Source: JBJXGC01 sp046154545
GTDB lineage: Bacteria > Chloroflexota > Dehalococcoidia > Tepidiformales > Tepidiformaceae
Assembly (NCBI GenBank): GCA_046154545.1
Contig: JBJXGC010000190.1
Span: 1 to 37,004, forward strand
DNA: 37,004 nucleotides
Reading direction: 5' to 3'
The position numbers and the translations under genes were made by a program. Below, one piece after another: positions 1 through 8,174 of the stretch; positions within the stretch are counted from its first letter, which is position 1, and each line of letters starts with the position of its first letter. The notes beneath the pieces were generated by a model. It made no database searches, was not told where the DNA came from, and saw only the letters and a program-made list of their open reading frames with translations.

Positions 1-536
1 CGGAGGATGGCCACATGAATCGGCAGCCGCTTGTAGATGACGTACGGTTCGCCGTCGACGCTGCCCAGGGAGACCAGGTCCTCGGTCGTCGAGGCGTTGC
101 ACTTGCCGCCGCCATTGCGTGGGTCGAGGTAGGTGTCGAGGCCGACCTGGGTCAGGTAGAAATCGCGCCCGGCCGCCATCGCCTGGCACCAGAAGGCGAG
201 CGAGCCCAGGGGAAAGAGGTAGGCCTCGACCTCGTCCCTGACGATCATCTCGCGGAGACGGGGATGCGGCGTAAACCAGCCCCCGATCACCCGTTTCACC
301 AGGCCGGGGTAGGAGAGCGGTTCGATCCCCGGCACGCCGGTCGGGAACGGGTCGAACCAGGTGAGGCGGGCCGGCGCCCCCTCGCTCAGAAATCGCACTT
401 CGAGCGCCTGGAGGACCTTGCTGGGCAGCTGGGCGGTGATCGTGCCGCTCACCGTGATGCAGTCGCCGTCGCGGATGAGGGCTACGGCCTCATCCGCGCT
501 CTTCACCTTCGACCCAAAGTGCAACGAGAGGCCCAC
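1..536 (-). CDS. Acyl-CoA:acetate/3-ketoacid CoA-transferase, N-terminal part (cut by window edge)
   Basis: The reading frame runs from a GTG at 534-536 off the left edge, giving about 178 residues. A purine-rich GGAGGAGG lies six bases before the GTG and decides the start. The protein begins with a segment around KSADEAVALIRDGDCITVSG, typical of family I CoA-transferases (propionate/acetoacetate CoA-transferase, YdiF type). Further in are the family-like segments YPGLVKRVIGGW and DPRNGGGKCN. By family these enzymes move CoA between acyl-CoA and a free acid in the cytoplasm. The catalytic Glu lies in the missing C-terminal half, so it cannot be checked. The gene starts 37 nt after the thiolase stop and is probably co-transcribed with it, as in ketoacid or fatty-acid catabolism. 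The exact substrate is unknown. Confidence 0.82.
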   Translation of the reverse strand, partial: MGLSLHFGSKVKSADEAVALIRDGDCITVSGTITAQLPSKVLQALEVRFLSEGAPARLTWFDPFPTGVPGIEPLSYPGLVKRVIGGWFTPHPRLREMIVRDEVEAYLFPLGSLAFWCQAMAAGRDFYLTQVGLDTYLDPRNGGGKCNASTTEDLVSLGSVDGEPYVIYKRLPIHVAIL

Positions 537-573
537 AGGCCCTCCTCCCAGCGGCAGTCGCTCCCGCGGTATG

Positions 574-1764
574 TCAGTCGCGCGTGGACAGCAGGGTGAC
601 GATGGTGGTGTACGTACCCGGGTAGCCGCCCTGGTCGTGCGTCAGCCCGAGCGTCGGCTGGCGCGGCACCTGGCGCTCGCCGCACTTGCCCTGGAGCTGC
701 TTGTAGACCTCGTAGGTCTTGTGGATGCCGGAGGAGCCGACGCCGTGGCCGAAGCTCTTGAGGCCGCCGTTCGAGTTCACGCTGAGCTCGCCGTCGCGGT
801 TGAAGACGCCGGCTTTGGCGTAATCTCCGCCTTCGCCGCGTGGCGCGAAGCCGAGGTCCTCATAGGCCGCCAGCTCAACAACCGTGAAGGCGTCATGCAC
901 GCAGGCCAGGTCGATCTCCTTCAGCGGGTTGGTCACGCCACCCATCTGGTAGGCGGTCTTGCCGGCGATCACGTTCTCTTCGAAGTGCACCCAGTCGTAC
1001 TCGGGGTCGAGCCGGCCCTGCTTCGTGCCGACGCTCATCCCGAGGCCGCGGATAAGGACGTAGTCGTCCCGGAACTTTGGCGCCAGCTCGGCCCGTGTGA
1101 TGACCGCCGCGGCCGCGCCGCTCGGCATGACACAGCAGTCGTGGAGCCCGAGCGGCCACGAAATCATCGGCGCTTCGAGATAGGCCTTCATGTCCACCTT
1201 GCGATGGAGCGCGGCCTTTGGGTTGAGCATGCCGTTGGCGTAGTTCTTGACGGCGATCGAGCCGAGGCCCTCCTTGAGCTTGTCATAGGTCAGCTCGTAG
1301 TGGTGGGCGTAGCGGGTGGCGAAGGTGGCGAAGGTCCCCGCTGGCGGGCCTGCGAACGACGTCTCTTCGCCGAAGAACCACTGCCCCGAGGGGCCGCCAC
1401 CGTAGATCCCGTTGCCCTGGCGGAGGGCGTCTCCCTTGGTCACGAAACCGGCCACCAGCGCGACGTCGTAGAAACCGCCGGCCACGGCCAGGGCGGCGTT
1501 GCGGAGGGTGTCGCTCCCCGTCGCGCACCAGTTCTCGACCCGCGTCGTCGGGACGAAGTTGAGCTTCAACGCGTGGCTGAGCGTCTGTCCCGTGATGCCG
1601 CCCCCGAGCCAGGCGGCCTGGATATCGTCCTGATCCACGCCGGCGTCCTCGAACGCTTCGTAGCAGGCCTCAACCAGCAGGTCTTCGCCCGTCTTGTCGT
1701 AGTGGTCGCCGTAGGCCGTGCAGCCCATGCCAACGATGGCGACTTTGTCCCGAAGACTCTCCAT
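574..1764 (-). CDS. Thiolase family protein (acetyl-CoA acetyltransferase / SCP-x-like)
   Basis: 396 residues from the ATG at 1762-1764, which is preceded by GGGAGG at good spacing; an upstream in-frame extension to 1938 has no such site. The N-terminus MESLRDKVAIVGMGCTAYG and the overall length fit the lipid-transfer (SCP-2/SCP-x) type of thiolase. The nucleophilic Cys is visible at about residue 80 in NWCATGSD, the active-site His in the segment VHDAFTVVELAAYEDLGF, and a C-terminal glycine loop in FGHGVGSSG. By family it catalyses reversible thiolytic cleavage or condensation of 3-ketoacyl-CoA. With the CoA-transferase just downstream it suggests activation and cleavage of a keto-acid. Many proteins of this subgroup lack a measured activity, so the substrate is open. 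Confidence 0.87.
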   Translation of the reverse strand: MESLRDKVAIVGMGCTAYGDHYDKTGEDLLVEACYEAFEDAGVDQDDIQAAWLGGGITGQTLSHALKLNFVPTTRVENWCATGSDTLRNAALAVAGGFYDVALVAGFVTKGDALRQGNGIYGGGPSGQWFFGEETSFAGPPAGTFATFATRYAHHYELTYDKLKEGLGSIAVKNYANGMLNPKAALHRKVDMKAYLEAPMISWPLGLHDCCVMPSGAAAAVITRAELAPKFRDDYVLIRGLGMSVGTKQGRLDPEYDWVHFEENVIAGKTAYQMGGVTNPLKEIDLACVHDAFTVVELAAYEDLGFAPRGEGGDYAKAGVFNRDGELSVNSNGGLKSFGHGVGSSGIHKTYEVYKQLQGKCGERQVPRQPTLGLTHDQGGYPGTYTTIVTLLSTRD

Positions 1765-1797
1765 AATGGCCTCCCGCGCCCGCCCTGATGGAGGCCC

Positions 1798-1826
1798 ACG
1801 ATAGTGATTCGGGGGCGCCCCGGCAA
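1798..1826 (-). promoter_or_regulatory. Candidate promoter for the thiolase/CoA-transferase pair
   Basis: Read on the minus strand, TTGCCG (1821-1826) and TATCGT (1798-1803) are separated by 17 nt. Each matches four of six sigma-70 consensus bases. Transcription would begin near 1791, about 27 nt before the thiolase ATG. This is pattern evidence only. Confidence 0.35.
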
Positions 1827-1855
1827 CCGCTTGTGAGGCGCGCCGCAAGAGAGTT

Positions 1856-1871
1856 GTGACACCGCGGTCAC
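1856..1871. promoter_or_regulatory. Inverted repeat GTGAC-N6-GTCAC in the divergent thiolase/amidase gap
   Basis: Perfect 5-bp half-sites lie between two divergent genes, 37 bp before the amidase ATG. It could be an operator. A short palindrome like this can also arise by chance in GC-rich DNA. Confidence 0.2.
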
Positions 1872-1907
1872 GTCGGGCCGGTAGCCTGACGCGAGGAGGT
1901 GAAACCC

Positions 1908-3317
1908 ATGTCCGACCTGACAGAACTCTCAATCGCACAGGCGGCCGAGGCGATCCTGGGCCGCGAATTGTCCCCGGTGGCGTTGACCGAAGCCTACTTG
2001 CGCCGGATCGCGACGGTCGATCCGGCCATCAATTCCTACATCCTCGTCACGGCCGACCGGGCGCTCGCGGACGCGCGGCTGGCGGAGGTTGAAATCGGCT
2101 CCGGGAGCTACCGCGGCCCGCTCCACGGCGTGCCCATCGCACTCAAGGACATCATCGACACGGCAGGCATCGCGACAACGTCGGGTTCGAGGATCTTCGC
2201 TGACCGCGTCCCACCGGCCGACGCCACGGTCGCGAGGAAGCTCGCCGAGGCCGGCTCGGTCCTGCTCGGGAAACTGAACACGCACGAGTTCGCCCTGGGC
2301 GGGACCACCAACAACCCCCATTACGGTCCGGCTCGCAACCCCTGGGACCGCTCGCGTATCCCCGGTGGTTCGAGCGGGGGTTCCGCCGCCGCGGTCGCAG
2401 CCCGCCTCGCCGCAGGCACGATCGGGACGGATACGGCGGGAAGCATCCGGATACCGTCGGCGCTGTGTGGTGGCGTAGGCCTGAAACCGACCTACGGCCG
2501 GGTGAGCAAACGCGGCGTCACGCAGATCTCCCAGATGTACGACCACGTCGGACCGATGACCCAAACCGTCGAGGACGCCGCGATCATGTTGCAGGCGATC
2601 GCTGGTTACGACCCGGCAGACGCGAACTCCGTGCGCGTCCCCGCCGGCGACTACCGGGCGACCCTGAAGGAGGGGGTGAGCGGGCTCCGCGTCGGAGTCG
2701 CGGGCGGCATGTTCGCCTCCTACCCCTCGGCCGAGGTACGGGGTGCGGTCGAGACGGCGGTCCAGGTGTTCGCGTCCCTGGGGGCCGTGATCGTGCCGAT
2801 CGACCTCGACTTCAGCGCGGACCAGCTGGACGCGGCACTGCCGTTGTACATGACTGAGGCGATGCAGTTCCACCGGCCCTACTTCTCGAAGCGGCCGGGG
2901 GACTACGGGGTTGACGTCCAGGCGATGCTTGGCGCGCCCCCGTTCACCATGGAAGCCATCGGGGCCTCCATGGCAGCCGCCGATGAGGTGCGCGCCGCCT
3001 TCAACACGGCACTCGAAAGCGTCGATGTCATCCTGAGCGCCACGGTCGCGCTGGGCGCTCCGCCGATCGGTACCGGGACGGTCGTCCTGAACGGCGAGGA
3101 GGTCAGTGGCACCTCGATGCTGGTGGCGTTGACGATGCCAGGAAACCTCGCGCGCGTGCCCGTGTTAACCGTGCCCTGCGGCTTCACTGGCGAGGGCCTG
3201 CCCATCGGACTCTCAATCGCGGGCCGGGCGTTCGACGAGGCGATGGTCTTGCGAGCGGGTTACGCCTACGAACAGGCCGCCGGCTGGCACCTCAAGCGCC
3301 CGGCCGACCCCGCTTAG
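1908..3317 (+). CDS. Amidase (amidase-signature family)
   Basis: 469 residues from the ATG at 1908, which has GAGGAGG about 8 nt upstream; an in-frame GTG at 1899 overlaps that ribosome site and is less likely. The catalytic triad of the family is visible: Lys80 in GVPIALKD, the cis-Ser155 in the GGSSGGS segment and the nucleophile Ser179 in GTDTAGSIRIP. The last two are 24 residues apart, as in known members. These cytoplasmic Ser-Ser-Lys enzymes hydrolyse amide bonds and include GatA, AtzE, allophanate hydrolase and many aryl/acyl amidases. Lack of GatB/GatC nearby argues against GatA. It stands alone on the plus strand, facing the big amidase/ABC operon. It is clearly different from the two closely related amidases at 3.6-6.5 kb. 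The substrate is unknown. Confidence 0.9.
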   Translation: MSDLTELSIAQAAEAILGRELSPVALTEAYLRRIATVDPAINSYILVTADRALADARLAEVEIGSGSYRGPLHGVPIALKDIIDTAGIATTSGSRIFADRVPPADATVARKLAEAGSVLLGKLNTHEFALGGTTNNPHYGPARNPWDRSRIPGGSSGGSAAAVAARLAAGTIGTDTAGSIRIPSALCGGVGLKPTYGRVSKRGVTQISQMYDHVGPMTQTVEDAAIMLQAIAGYDPADANSVRVPAGDYRATLKEGVSGLRVGVAGGMFASYPSAEVRGAVETAVQVFASLGAVIVPIDLDFSADQLDAALPLYMTEAMQFHRPYFSKRPGDYGVDVQAMLGAPPFTMEAIGASMAAADEVRAAFNTALESVDVILSATVALGAPPIGTGTVVLNGEEVSGTSMLVALTMPGNLARVPVLTVPCGFTGEGLPIGLSIAGRAFDEAMVLRAGYAYEQAAGWHLKRPADPA

Positions 3318-3321
3318 CGCC

Positions 3322-3347
3322 CCAGGCCATACATGACGATGGCCTGG
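3322..3347. terminator. Hairpin between convergent amidase genes
   Basis: CCAGGCCAT (3322-3330) pairs perfectly with ATGGCCTGG (3339-3347) around an 8-nt loop, five bases after the plus-strand amidase stop. No T-run follows, so it is a probable but not classical terminator. A third copy of CCAGGCCATC is at 3361-3370. Confidence 0.45.
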
Positions 3348-3404
3348 CCCCAGATCGGAGCCAGGCCATCGAGGGGGACGTTGCGCGGCGGCGTCGCGCC
3401 GGTT

Positions 3405-3578
3405 TTAGTCGAGCCGGTCCTGCGCGACCGGCGGGACGCGGCGATGGAAATCAGTGAGCTGCTGGTAGGCGTCGGCAACGCGGAGCACCAGCCCTTCGGC
3501 GAACGGCTTCCCAACAACCTGCAGGCCAAGGGGCAATCCGTTCGCCGAGAAACCCATGGGCACACGGCCGGGCGTGAG
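3405..3578 (-). pseudogene. Orphan amidase C-terminal tail, in frame after the stop of the upstream amidase
   Basis: Directly after the TAG (3579-3581) of the amidase to its right, the same frame stays open for 57 codons and ends at TAA 3405-3407. It encodes a second, diverged copy of the last ~45 residues of an amidase: VPMGFSANGLPLGLQVV, then KPFAEGLVLRVADAYQQ, then LTDFHRRVPPV. The intact neighbour has MGFGANGLPLSLQVV, KPFDEAMAFRVGDAYQQ and LTDFHLAVPPI at the matching places. The copy lacks everything upstream, including the catalytic residues. The simplest reading is the leftover 3' end of a former tandem amidase paralogue after deletion by recombination. Stop-codon read-through making a longer protein is less likely. 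Confidence 0.75.
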
Positions 3579-4982
3579 CTACGCCGCGATCGGCGGCACG
3601 GCGAGATGGAAATCCGTGAGCTGCTGGTAGGCGTCTCCAACCCGGAAGGCCATGGCCTCATCGAACGGTTTCGCGACCACCTGGAGGGACAACGGCAGCC
3701 CGTTCGCGCCAAAGCCCATCGGGATCGACATCGCGGGGTAGCCAACGGCGTTCCAGAACGGCGTAAAGAGGCCCCTCCCGGGGTCCCACATGAGCTCGGG
3801 CCGGAGGCCCTCAGCGGGGGGCGCCTCGGCGCCCGCCGAGGGCGTGAGGAGCACGTCGAGCCCGGCCATCTTCGCTGCCGTCATCTTTCGCGCGTAGCTC
3901 CGGAGCCGTGCGATCTGGACGTAGTCGCCCGCGCTGAGCAGCGCCGCCATCGCCAGGCTGATCGATGTGTAACGGCCGTAGTCTGCCCATCGCGTGCGCA
4001 AGTCCGGCAGGTGGTACGCCATCGCCTCGCCCGCGAAACCGATCATCGTTGCGTACGAGATCTCCGCGTAGTGGGGCAGTTCGATCTCGACGACGGTGGC
4101 GCCCGCCCGCTCCAGCGTGGCGATCGCCGTCTCGTAGGCGGCGGCCACCGCCGCCTCGGTGGTGGGATGGCCGAGGTGGTACTTGCGTTCGACGCCGATG
4201 CGCAGCCCCGACACCGAGCCGGTCATCGCTGCCATGTAATCAGGCACCGGGACGGCCGCGCAGGCGGGGTCGGAGGCGTCGTAGCCGGCCATGACCGAGA
4301 GCATGGCCGCGCAGTCCCGGGCCGACCGCGCCAGCGGCCCCAGGTGGTCGAAGCTGTAGCCCAGCGGCGCCACTCCCGACTTCGGGACGCGGCCGAACGT
4401 CGGCTTGATCCCGGAGGTCCCGCACCACGCGGCCGGGATGCGAATGCTCCCGCCCGTGTCCGTGCCGAGCCCTCCGAGAAAGAAGCCGGCCGCCACGCCG
4501 ACCCCCGTGCCGGACGAACTGCCGCCCGGGGAGCGGCTGACGTCCCAGGGGTTCCGCGGGATCGGGAACGGCTTCGCCGCATCTGGCATGCCGCAGGCGT
4601 ACTCGCTCGTCACCACTTTCCCCATGATGACGGCCCCCGCAGCCCGCAGCCGCTTCATTACCGGCCCGTCGCCGGCCGCGCTGAGCGCCTCGGGGGTGAC
4701 CACGCTGTTGGCCGTCGTCGGGGCGTCATCGGTCGCGATGATGTCCTTGACGCCGATCGGGATGCCCTGGAGCGGGCCCAGGTCGATGCCGGCCGCGAAC
4801 TTGGAGTCCGCTTCGCCGGCCGCGGCCATCGCTCCCTCGGCCGTCCGGTAGAGATAGCAGCCGAGCGCCGAATCCAGGCGGTTCGCCCGGAAGTAGAGTT
4901 CGCGCGTCAGTTCGACGCTGGTAATCGTGCCAGCGCGGAGTGCCGCCGCGGCCTCAGTTATGGTGAGCGGTATATCGTTCAC
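3579..4982 (-). CDS. Amidase (amidase-signature family)
   Basis: 467 residues from a GTG at 4980-4982 with GGAG 7 nt upstream. The homologous neighbour starts at the equivalent residue (MTEIPLTI versus VNDIPLTI), which supports this start over an upstream ATG at 5015. Lys79 (GIPIGVKD), cis-Ser155 (GGSSSGTG) and Ser179 (LGTDTGGSIRIPAA) form the expected triad. It is strongly similar to the amidase at 5057-6469 along its length, so the two are tandem duplicates. It is the last intact gene of the ABC-importer/amidase operon. Unlike the two amidases upstream it has no small AtzG-like partner of its own. It is followed in frame by an orphan amidase tail. The substrate is unknown. Confidence 0.9.
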   Translation of the reverse strand: MNDIPLTITEAAAALRAGTITSVELTRELYFRANRLDSALGCYLYRTAEGAMAAAGEADSKFAAGIDLGPLQGIPIGVKDIIATDDAPTTANSVVTPEALSAAGDGPVMKRLRAAGAVIMGKVVTSEYACGMPDAAKPFPIPRNPWDVSRSPGGSSSGTGVGVAAGFFLGGLGTDTGGSIRIPAAWCGTSGIKPTFGRVPKSGVAPLGYSFDHLGPLARSARDCAAMLSVMAGYDASDPACAAVPVPDYMAAMTGSVSGLRIGVERKYHLGHPTTEAAVAAAYETAIATLERAGATVVEIELPHYAEISYATMIGFAGEAMAYHLPDLRTRWADYGRYTSISLAMAALLSAGDYVQIARLRSYARKMTAAKMAGLDVLLTPSAGAEAPPAEGLRPELMWDPGRGLFTPFWNAVGYPAMSIPMGFGANGLPLSLQVVAKPFDEAMAFRVGDAYQQLTDFHLAVPPIAA

Positions 4983-5003
4983 GTCTTCTCCTTCGTGGGG
5001 ACA

Positions 5004-5027
5004 GGCGGGCCCCACGCGGGGCCCGCC
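5004..5027 (-). terminator. Perfect 10-bp GC hairpin between two tandem amidase genes
   Basis: GGCGGGCCCC (5004-5013) and GGGGCCCGCC (5018-5027) are exact complements around a 4-nt loop. The hairpin lies 29 nt after one amidase stop and 21 nt before the next start. There is no T-tract, so it may reduce, rather than end, transcription into the last amidase, or protect the mRNA 3' end. Confidence 0.5.
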
Positions 5028-5056
5028 GGCGCTGGTGGACCGGGGGCGATAGGCGC

Positions 5057-6469
5057 CTAACCCGCCACCATCTGCGCCATGGCGGGTACACGGATGTGGT
5101 AGTCCGTGTACCGTTGATAGGCGTCACCGACCTTGAAACCGGCCGCTTCCTCGAATGGCTTCGTCACGATCTGGAGGCCGAGCGGCAGGCCCTTGGGGCC
5201 GAAGCCCATCGGCACCGACATCGCCGGGTAACCGACCACGTTCCAGAAAGCGGTGTAGAGCGGGGCGCCGAAGAACCAGGCCGCGTCCGAGAGCGACGAG
5301 AGCGAAGGCGCTTCCATGGCCGCCGTGGGGGTGACGAGCGCGTCGATCCCCTCGAACACCGACGCCATGAGCTTGCGCGCATAGCTGCGCACCCGCTGGC
5401 CCTGGACGTAGTCCGAGGCGTTCAGCAACCCGCCGACGGCGATGGTCTGGCTCGTCAGGTAGCCGTAGTCGGCCCAGCGCTTGCGGAGGTCGGGCAGGTG
5501 GTAGGCGAACGGTTCGCCCATGATCGATAGCACGCTGCCGGCGGAGAGCGTCTCAAAGTCCGGGATCGTGATCTCCACGATCTCAGCGCCCGCTTCAGCC
5601 AGCACGGCCAGGGCAGCGTCGAGAGCCGGCGCCACGCCCGGTTCCACGTCCGTCCGGCCGAGGTGGTAGGCCTTCTCGACGGCGATCTTCATGCCCCGGA
5701 GGGAGCCGTTCATGCCGGACATGAAGTCCGGGACGGCGGCGTCGGCGCAGGTTGGGTCGCTTGCGTCATAGCCAGCGATGACCTGGAGCATGATGGCGCA
5801 GTCCTCGGCCGAACGGGCCATCGGGCCGATGTGGTCGTAGCTATAGCCAAGGGGGACACAGCCGGACTTGGGTACGCGCCCATACGTCTGTTTCATGCCA
5901 CTGATCCCGCAAAAGGCGGCGGGGATCCTGATGCTGCCGCCCGTGTCGGTGCCAAGCCCGCCGAGGAAGAGCCCGGTGGCAACGCCGTTACCCGTCCCGG
6001 AAGAACTCCCACCAGTCCAGTAGTCGGTATTCCAGGGGTTGCGCGGCACCGGGAAGGGTTTCGCCGCGTCGGGCAGCCCACAGGCGAACTCCATGCTGGT
6101 GAGCTTGCCCATCAGGACCGCGCCCGCCGCCCGCAGCCGGGCGACGACCGGGCCGTCGCCGCGAGCGCCCCAGGCAGGGTCCAGCACGACGCTCTGAGCC
6201 GTGGTCGGCGCCTCGTTGGTCGCGAGGATGTCTTTGATGCCGAGGGGGATGCCCTGCAGCGGTCCGAGGTCGATGCCGGCCGCGAACTTCGCGTCAGCAT
6301 CGGCTGCCGCGGCGAGGGCCGTCTCGTCCGTGCGCACGATGTAGCAGCCGATCTTCGAATCCAGGTGGTCGGCCCGGTCGAAGAGTTCAGTCGTCAGGGC
6401 GACGCTCGTAAGCGTCCCCGCGCGCAGCGCCTTTGCGGTGGCGGCGATGGTCAATGGGATCTCGGTCAT
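5057..6469 (-). CDS. Amidase (amidase-signature family), probable partner of an AtzG-like subunit
   Basis: 470 residues from the ATG at 6467-6469 with GGAGG about 8 nt upstream. The triad is Lys79 (GIPLGIKD), cis-Ser155 (GGSSSGTG) and Ser179 (LGTDTGGSIRIPAA). It starts 33 nt after a 62-residue AtzG-like gene; in the cyanuric-acid pathway AtzG binds and stabilises the amidase AtzE, so a heteromeric enzyme is likely here (inference). It is nearly co-linear with the amidase at 3579-4982. Its place downstream of a complete peptide-type ABC importer suggests that it hydrolyses an imported amide. AtzE-type hydrolysis of carboxybiuret is only one of many possible activities, and no atzD or atzF gene is nearby. 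Confidence 0.9.
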   Translation of the reverse strand: MTEIPLTIAATAKALRAGTLTSVALTTELFDRADHLDSKIGCYIVRTDETALAAAADADAKFAAGIDLGPLQGIPLGIKDILATNEAPTTAQSVVLDPAWGARGDGPVVARLRAAGAVLMGKLTSMEFACGLPDAAKPFPVPRNPWNTDYWTGGSSSGTGNGVATGLFLGGLGTDTGGSIRIPAAFCGISGMKQTYGRVPKSGCVPLGYSYDHIGPMARSAEDCAIMLQVIAGYDASDPTCADAAVPDFMSGMNGSLRGMKIAVEKAYHLGRTDVEPGVAPALDAALAVLAEAGAEIVEITIPDFETLSAGSVLSIMGEPFAYHLPDLRKRWADYGYLTSQTIAVGGLLNASDYVQGQRVRSYARKLMASVFEGIDALVTPTAAMEAPSLSSLSDAAWFFGAPLYTAFWNVVGYPAMSVPMGFGPKGLPLGLQIVTKPFEEAAGFKVGDAYQRYTDYHIRVPAMAQMVAG

Positions 6470-6502
6470 GGCGACGGCCTCCTCTGCCGGGTGAGCGATG
6501 CG

Positions 6503-6691
6503 TTAGTTGGCGGGCGAGTAGATGAGAGCGGGCTCTTCGTACCGCACCTCCGGGATCTCGTAGAGTGCGTCGGCCATCTTGCGGAGGCCGGGGTAGAGCT
6601 TGATGAAGGTCTCCATCGCCTCGGGTGGCGGAGTGAGGCCGGCCGCGGTCATGAGTGCCTTGACGGTTTCTGCTGCTTCTGCTTCGGTCAT
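6503..6691 (-). CDS. AtzG/GatC-like small amidase subunit (DUF4089-like)
   Basis: 62 residues from the ATG at 6689-6691, with AAGGAGAG 8 nt upstream; the longer frame to 7093 only overlaps the neighbouring amidase. The protein is helical and acidic, with a segment GLTPPPEAMETFIKLYP in the first half. It ends in EVRYEEPALIYSPAN, which resembles the EPA-x-(F/Y)-x-P ending of AtzG/DUF4089 proteins that wrap around their amidase partner. It sits 33 nt before an amidase gene, the expected order for such a pair. Function as an amidase-stabilising subunit is inferred from the motif, size and position. Confidence 0.7.
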   Translation of the reverse strand: MTEAEAAETVKALMTAAGLTPPPEAMETFIKLYPGLRKMADALYEIPEVRYEEPALIYSPAN

Positions 6692-6753
6692 CTCGTTGCT
6701 CTCCTTCTGCTGGGGACAGGTCTCTGGTTTGGCGGTCGAATTCATCCCGTGGA

Positions 6754-6768
6754 CGCTCCCGGGGAGCG
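6754..6768 (-). other. Short intercistronic hairpin
   Basis: CGCTCC (6754-6759) pairs with GGAGCG (6763-6768) around 3 nt, in the 79-nt space between an amidase stop and the next AtzG-like gene. It is possibly an attenuator or mRNA stabiliser; the evidence is weak. Confidence 0.25.
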
Positions 6769-6770
6769 CC

Positions 6771-8174
6771 TCAGAGGTCCGGGTGGCGGCTGTGCCAGGG
6801 CGTGGCTTGTTCGTACGCATGCCCGGCCTGGAGCACAGTCGCTTCGTCGAATGGCCTGCCGGCGATCTGCAACGCGACAGGCATGCCCGTCGCGGAGAAC
6901 CCGCACGGGATCGACATCGCCGGGAAGCCGGTGAGGTTGAAGACGCCGGTGTAAACGGCGAAGCCATCACCCGAGAGATGTGCCAGATCCCCCGGTGCGT
7001 CCTGGATAAGCGGCATCGGGACGCCAGAAGTGGGGAGCAAGTAGGCGTCGATCTCACTGAAGCCGTCAAGCAACTGCCGCCGGATGACTTCACGGGCCCG
7101 CTGGCAATCGAGGTAGTGCACGGCGCTCACCGCCAGGCCGGCCCCGATCATCGTCCGCAGGTACGGGCTGAAGTCGTCCGGCCGCGCCCGGAAGTCGGGC
7201 AAGTGGTAGGCGGCGGCGTCGGCCGCCATCATCGGCATGTGAGCCGCCATCACCTGGTTGTGGGTGACTGTCGGGACGTCGATCACGGTCGCGCCGAGAT
7301 CCTGGAGCTGGGCAACTGCCACGTTGAAGAGCGCCAGGATCTCCGCATCGCACGACTCCTCGAAGAGCGCCCTCGGCACGCCCAGGCGCATCCCCTTCAG
7401 GCTCCGGCCGAGCCTGGCCGAGAAGTCCGGGACGGGTCCCGCTACGGCGGTCACGTCGCGCGGATCCTCTCCCGCGATCGCCTGGAGCATGGCGGCCGCA
7501 TCCGCGACCGTGCGCGTCATCGGCCCGGCATGGTCGAGATTCCAGGAGAGTGGAAAGATGCCCGCGCGGCTCACCCGTCCGTACGTCGCCTTCAAGCCGA
7601 CGATACCGTTCGCGAACGCCGGCCAGCGGATCGACCCGCCCGTGTCGGTGCCGATCGCGGCGAAGGCCATCCCGGCGGCGACGGCGGCGCCCGAGCCGCT
7701 ACTCGACCCGCCGGGGTCGTAGTCGGTGTTCCAGGCGTTGCGCGCCGGCGGGAAGTACGACGATTTCGTTGGCGTGCCGATGGCGAACTCATAGGTGGCC
7801 AGCTTCCCGAGCAGGACCGAGCCGGCCTCGCGAAGCTTCCGCACGACGGTCGCCTCCTCGGCGGCCACGTACCTGGCCCGGACCTTTGAACCGGCGGTTG
7901 TGGGACCGAGCTCGCAGATGTCCTTCACGGCGACAGGGATCCCGTGCATCGGCCCCCGGTATCGGCCCGCGGCGATCTCATCGGTTGCCACCTTCGCCTC
8001 GGCCAGGGCGTCATCGGCGAAGACGGTGTAGTAGGCCGCGATCAGCGGGTTCAGACGGTCGATCCGGTCGAGAAGTTGTGTGGTCACCTCCAGGGGAGTG
8101 GCCCGCCGGTCCCGGATCAGCCCGGCCAATTCGGTCAGCGAAAGGTAGGCGAGGTCGAGGGCGAGGGCTGTCAC
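6771..8174 (-). CDS. Amidase (amidase-signature family), coupled to an AtzG/GatC-like subunit
   Basis: 467 residues from the ATG at 8172-8174, whose first bases overlap the TGA of the small gene upstream (ATGA), a sign of translational coupling. The triad is Lys84 (GIPVAVKD), cis-Ser157 (GGSSSGSG) and Ser181 (IGTDTGGSIRWPA). It differs clearly from the two tandem amidases downstream and has Trp in SIRWPA instead of the usual Ile-Pro, so it may accept a different substrate. It is the first amidase after the importer genes and is probably cytoplasmic. GatA is unlikely because no GatB is nearby. Confidence 0.9.
   Translation of the reverse strand: MTALALDLAYLSLTELAGLIRDRRATPLEVTTQLLDRIDRLNPLIAAYYTVFADDALAEAKVATDEIAAGRYRGPMHGIPVAVKDICELGPTTAGSKVRARYVAAEEATVVRKLREAGSVLLGKLATYEFAIGTPTKSSYFPPARNAWNTDYDPGGSSSGSGAAVAAGMAFAAIGTDTGGSIRWPAFANGIVGLKATYGRVSRAGIFPLSWNLDHAGPMTRTVADAAAMLQAIAGEDPRDVTAVAGPVPDFSARLGRSLKGMRLGVPRALFEESCDAEILALFNVAVAQLQDLGATVIDVPTVTHNQVMAAHMPMMAADAAAYHLPDFRARPDDFSPYLRTMIGAGLAVSAVHYLDCQRAREVIRRQLLDGFSEIDAYLLPTSGVPMPLIQDAPGDLAHLSGDGFAVYTGVFNLTGFPAMSIPCGFSATGMPVALQIAGRPFDEATVLQAGHAYEQATPWHSRHPDL

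Noticed and set aside
361..1788. Long plus-strand frame opposite the thiolase
   Set aside because: It is antisense to a gene with clear catalytic motifs; its own translation shows no domain.
3333..5060. Long plus-strand frame of 575 codons opposite an amidase
   Set aside because: It is a shadow of the minus-strand amidase in GC-rich DNA; no protein-family signal, Arg/His-rich.
5057..8174. GatCAB amidotransferase (GatA with GatC)
   Set aside because: No gatB is near, the amidases are multiple and the small proteins end like AtzG; the importer context points to catabolism.
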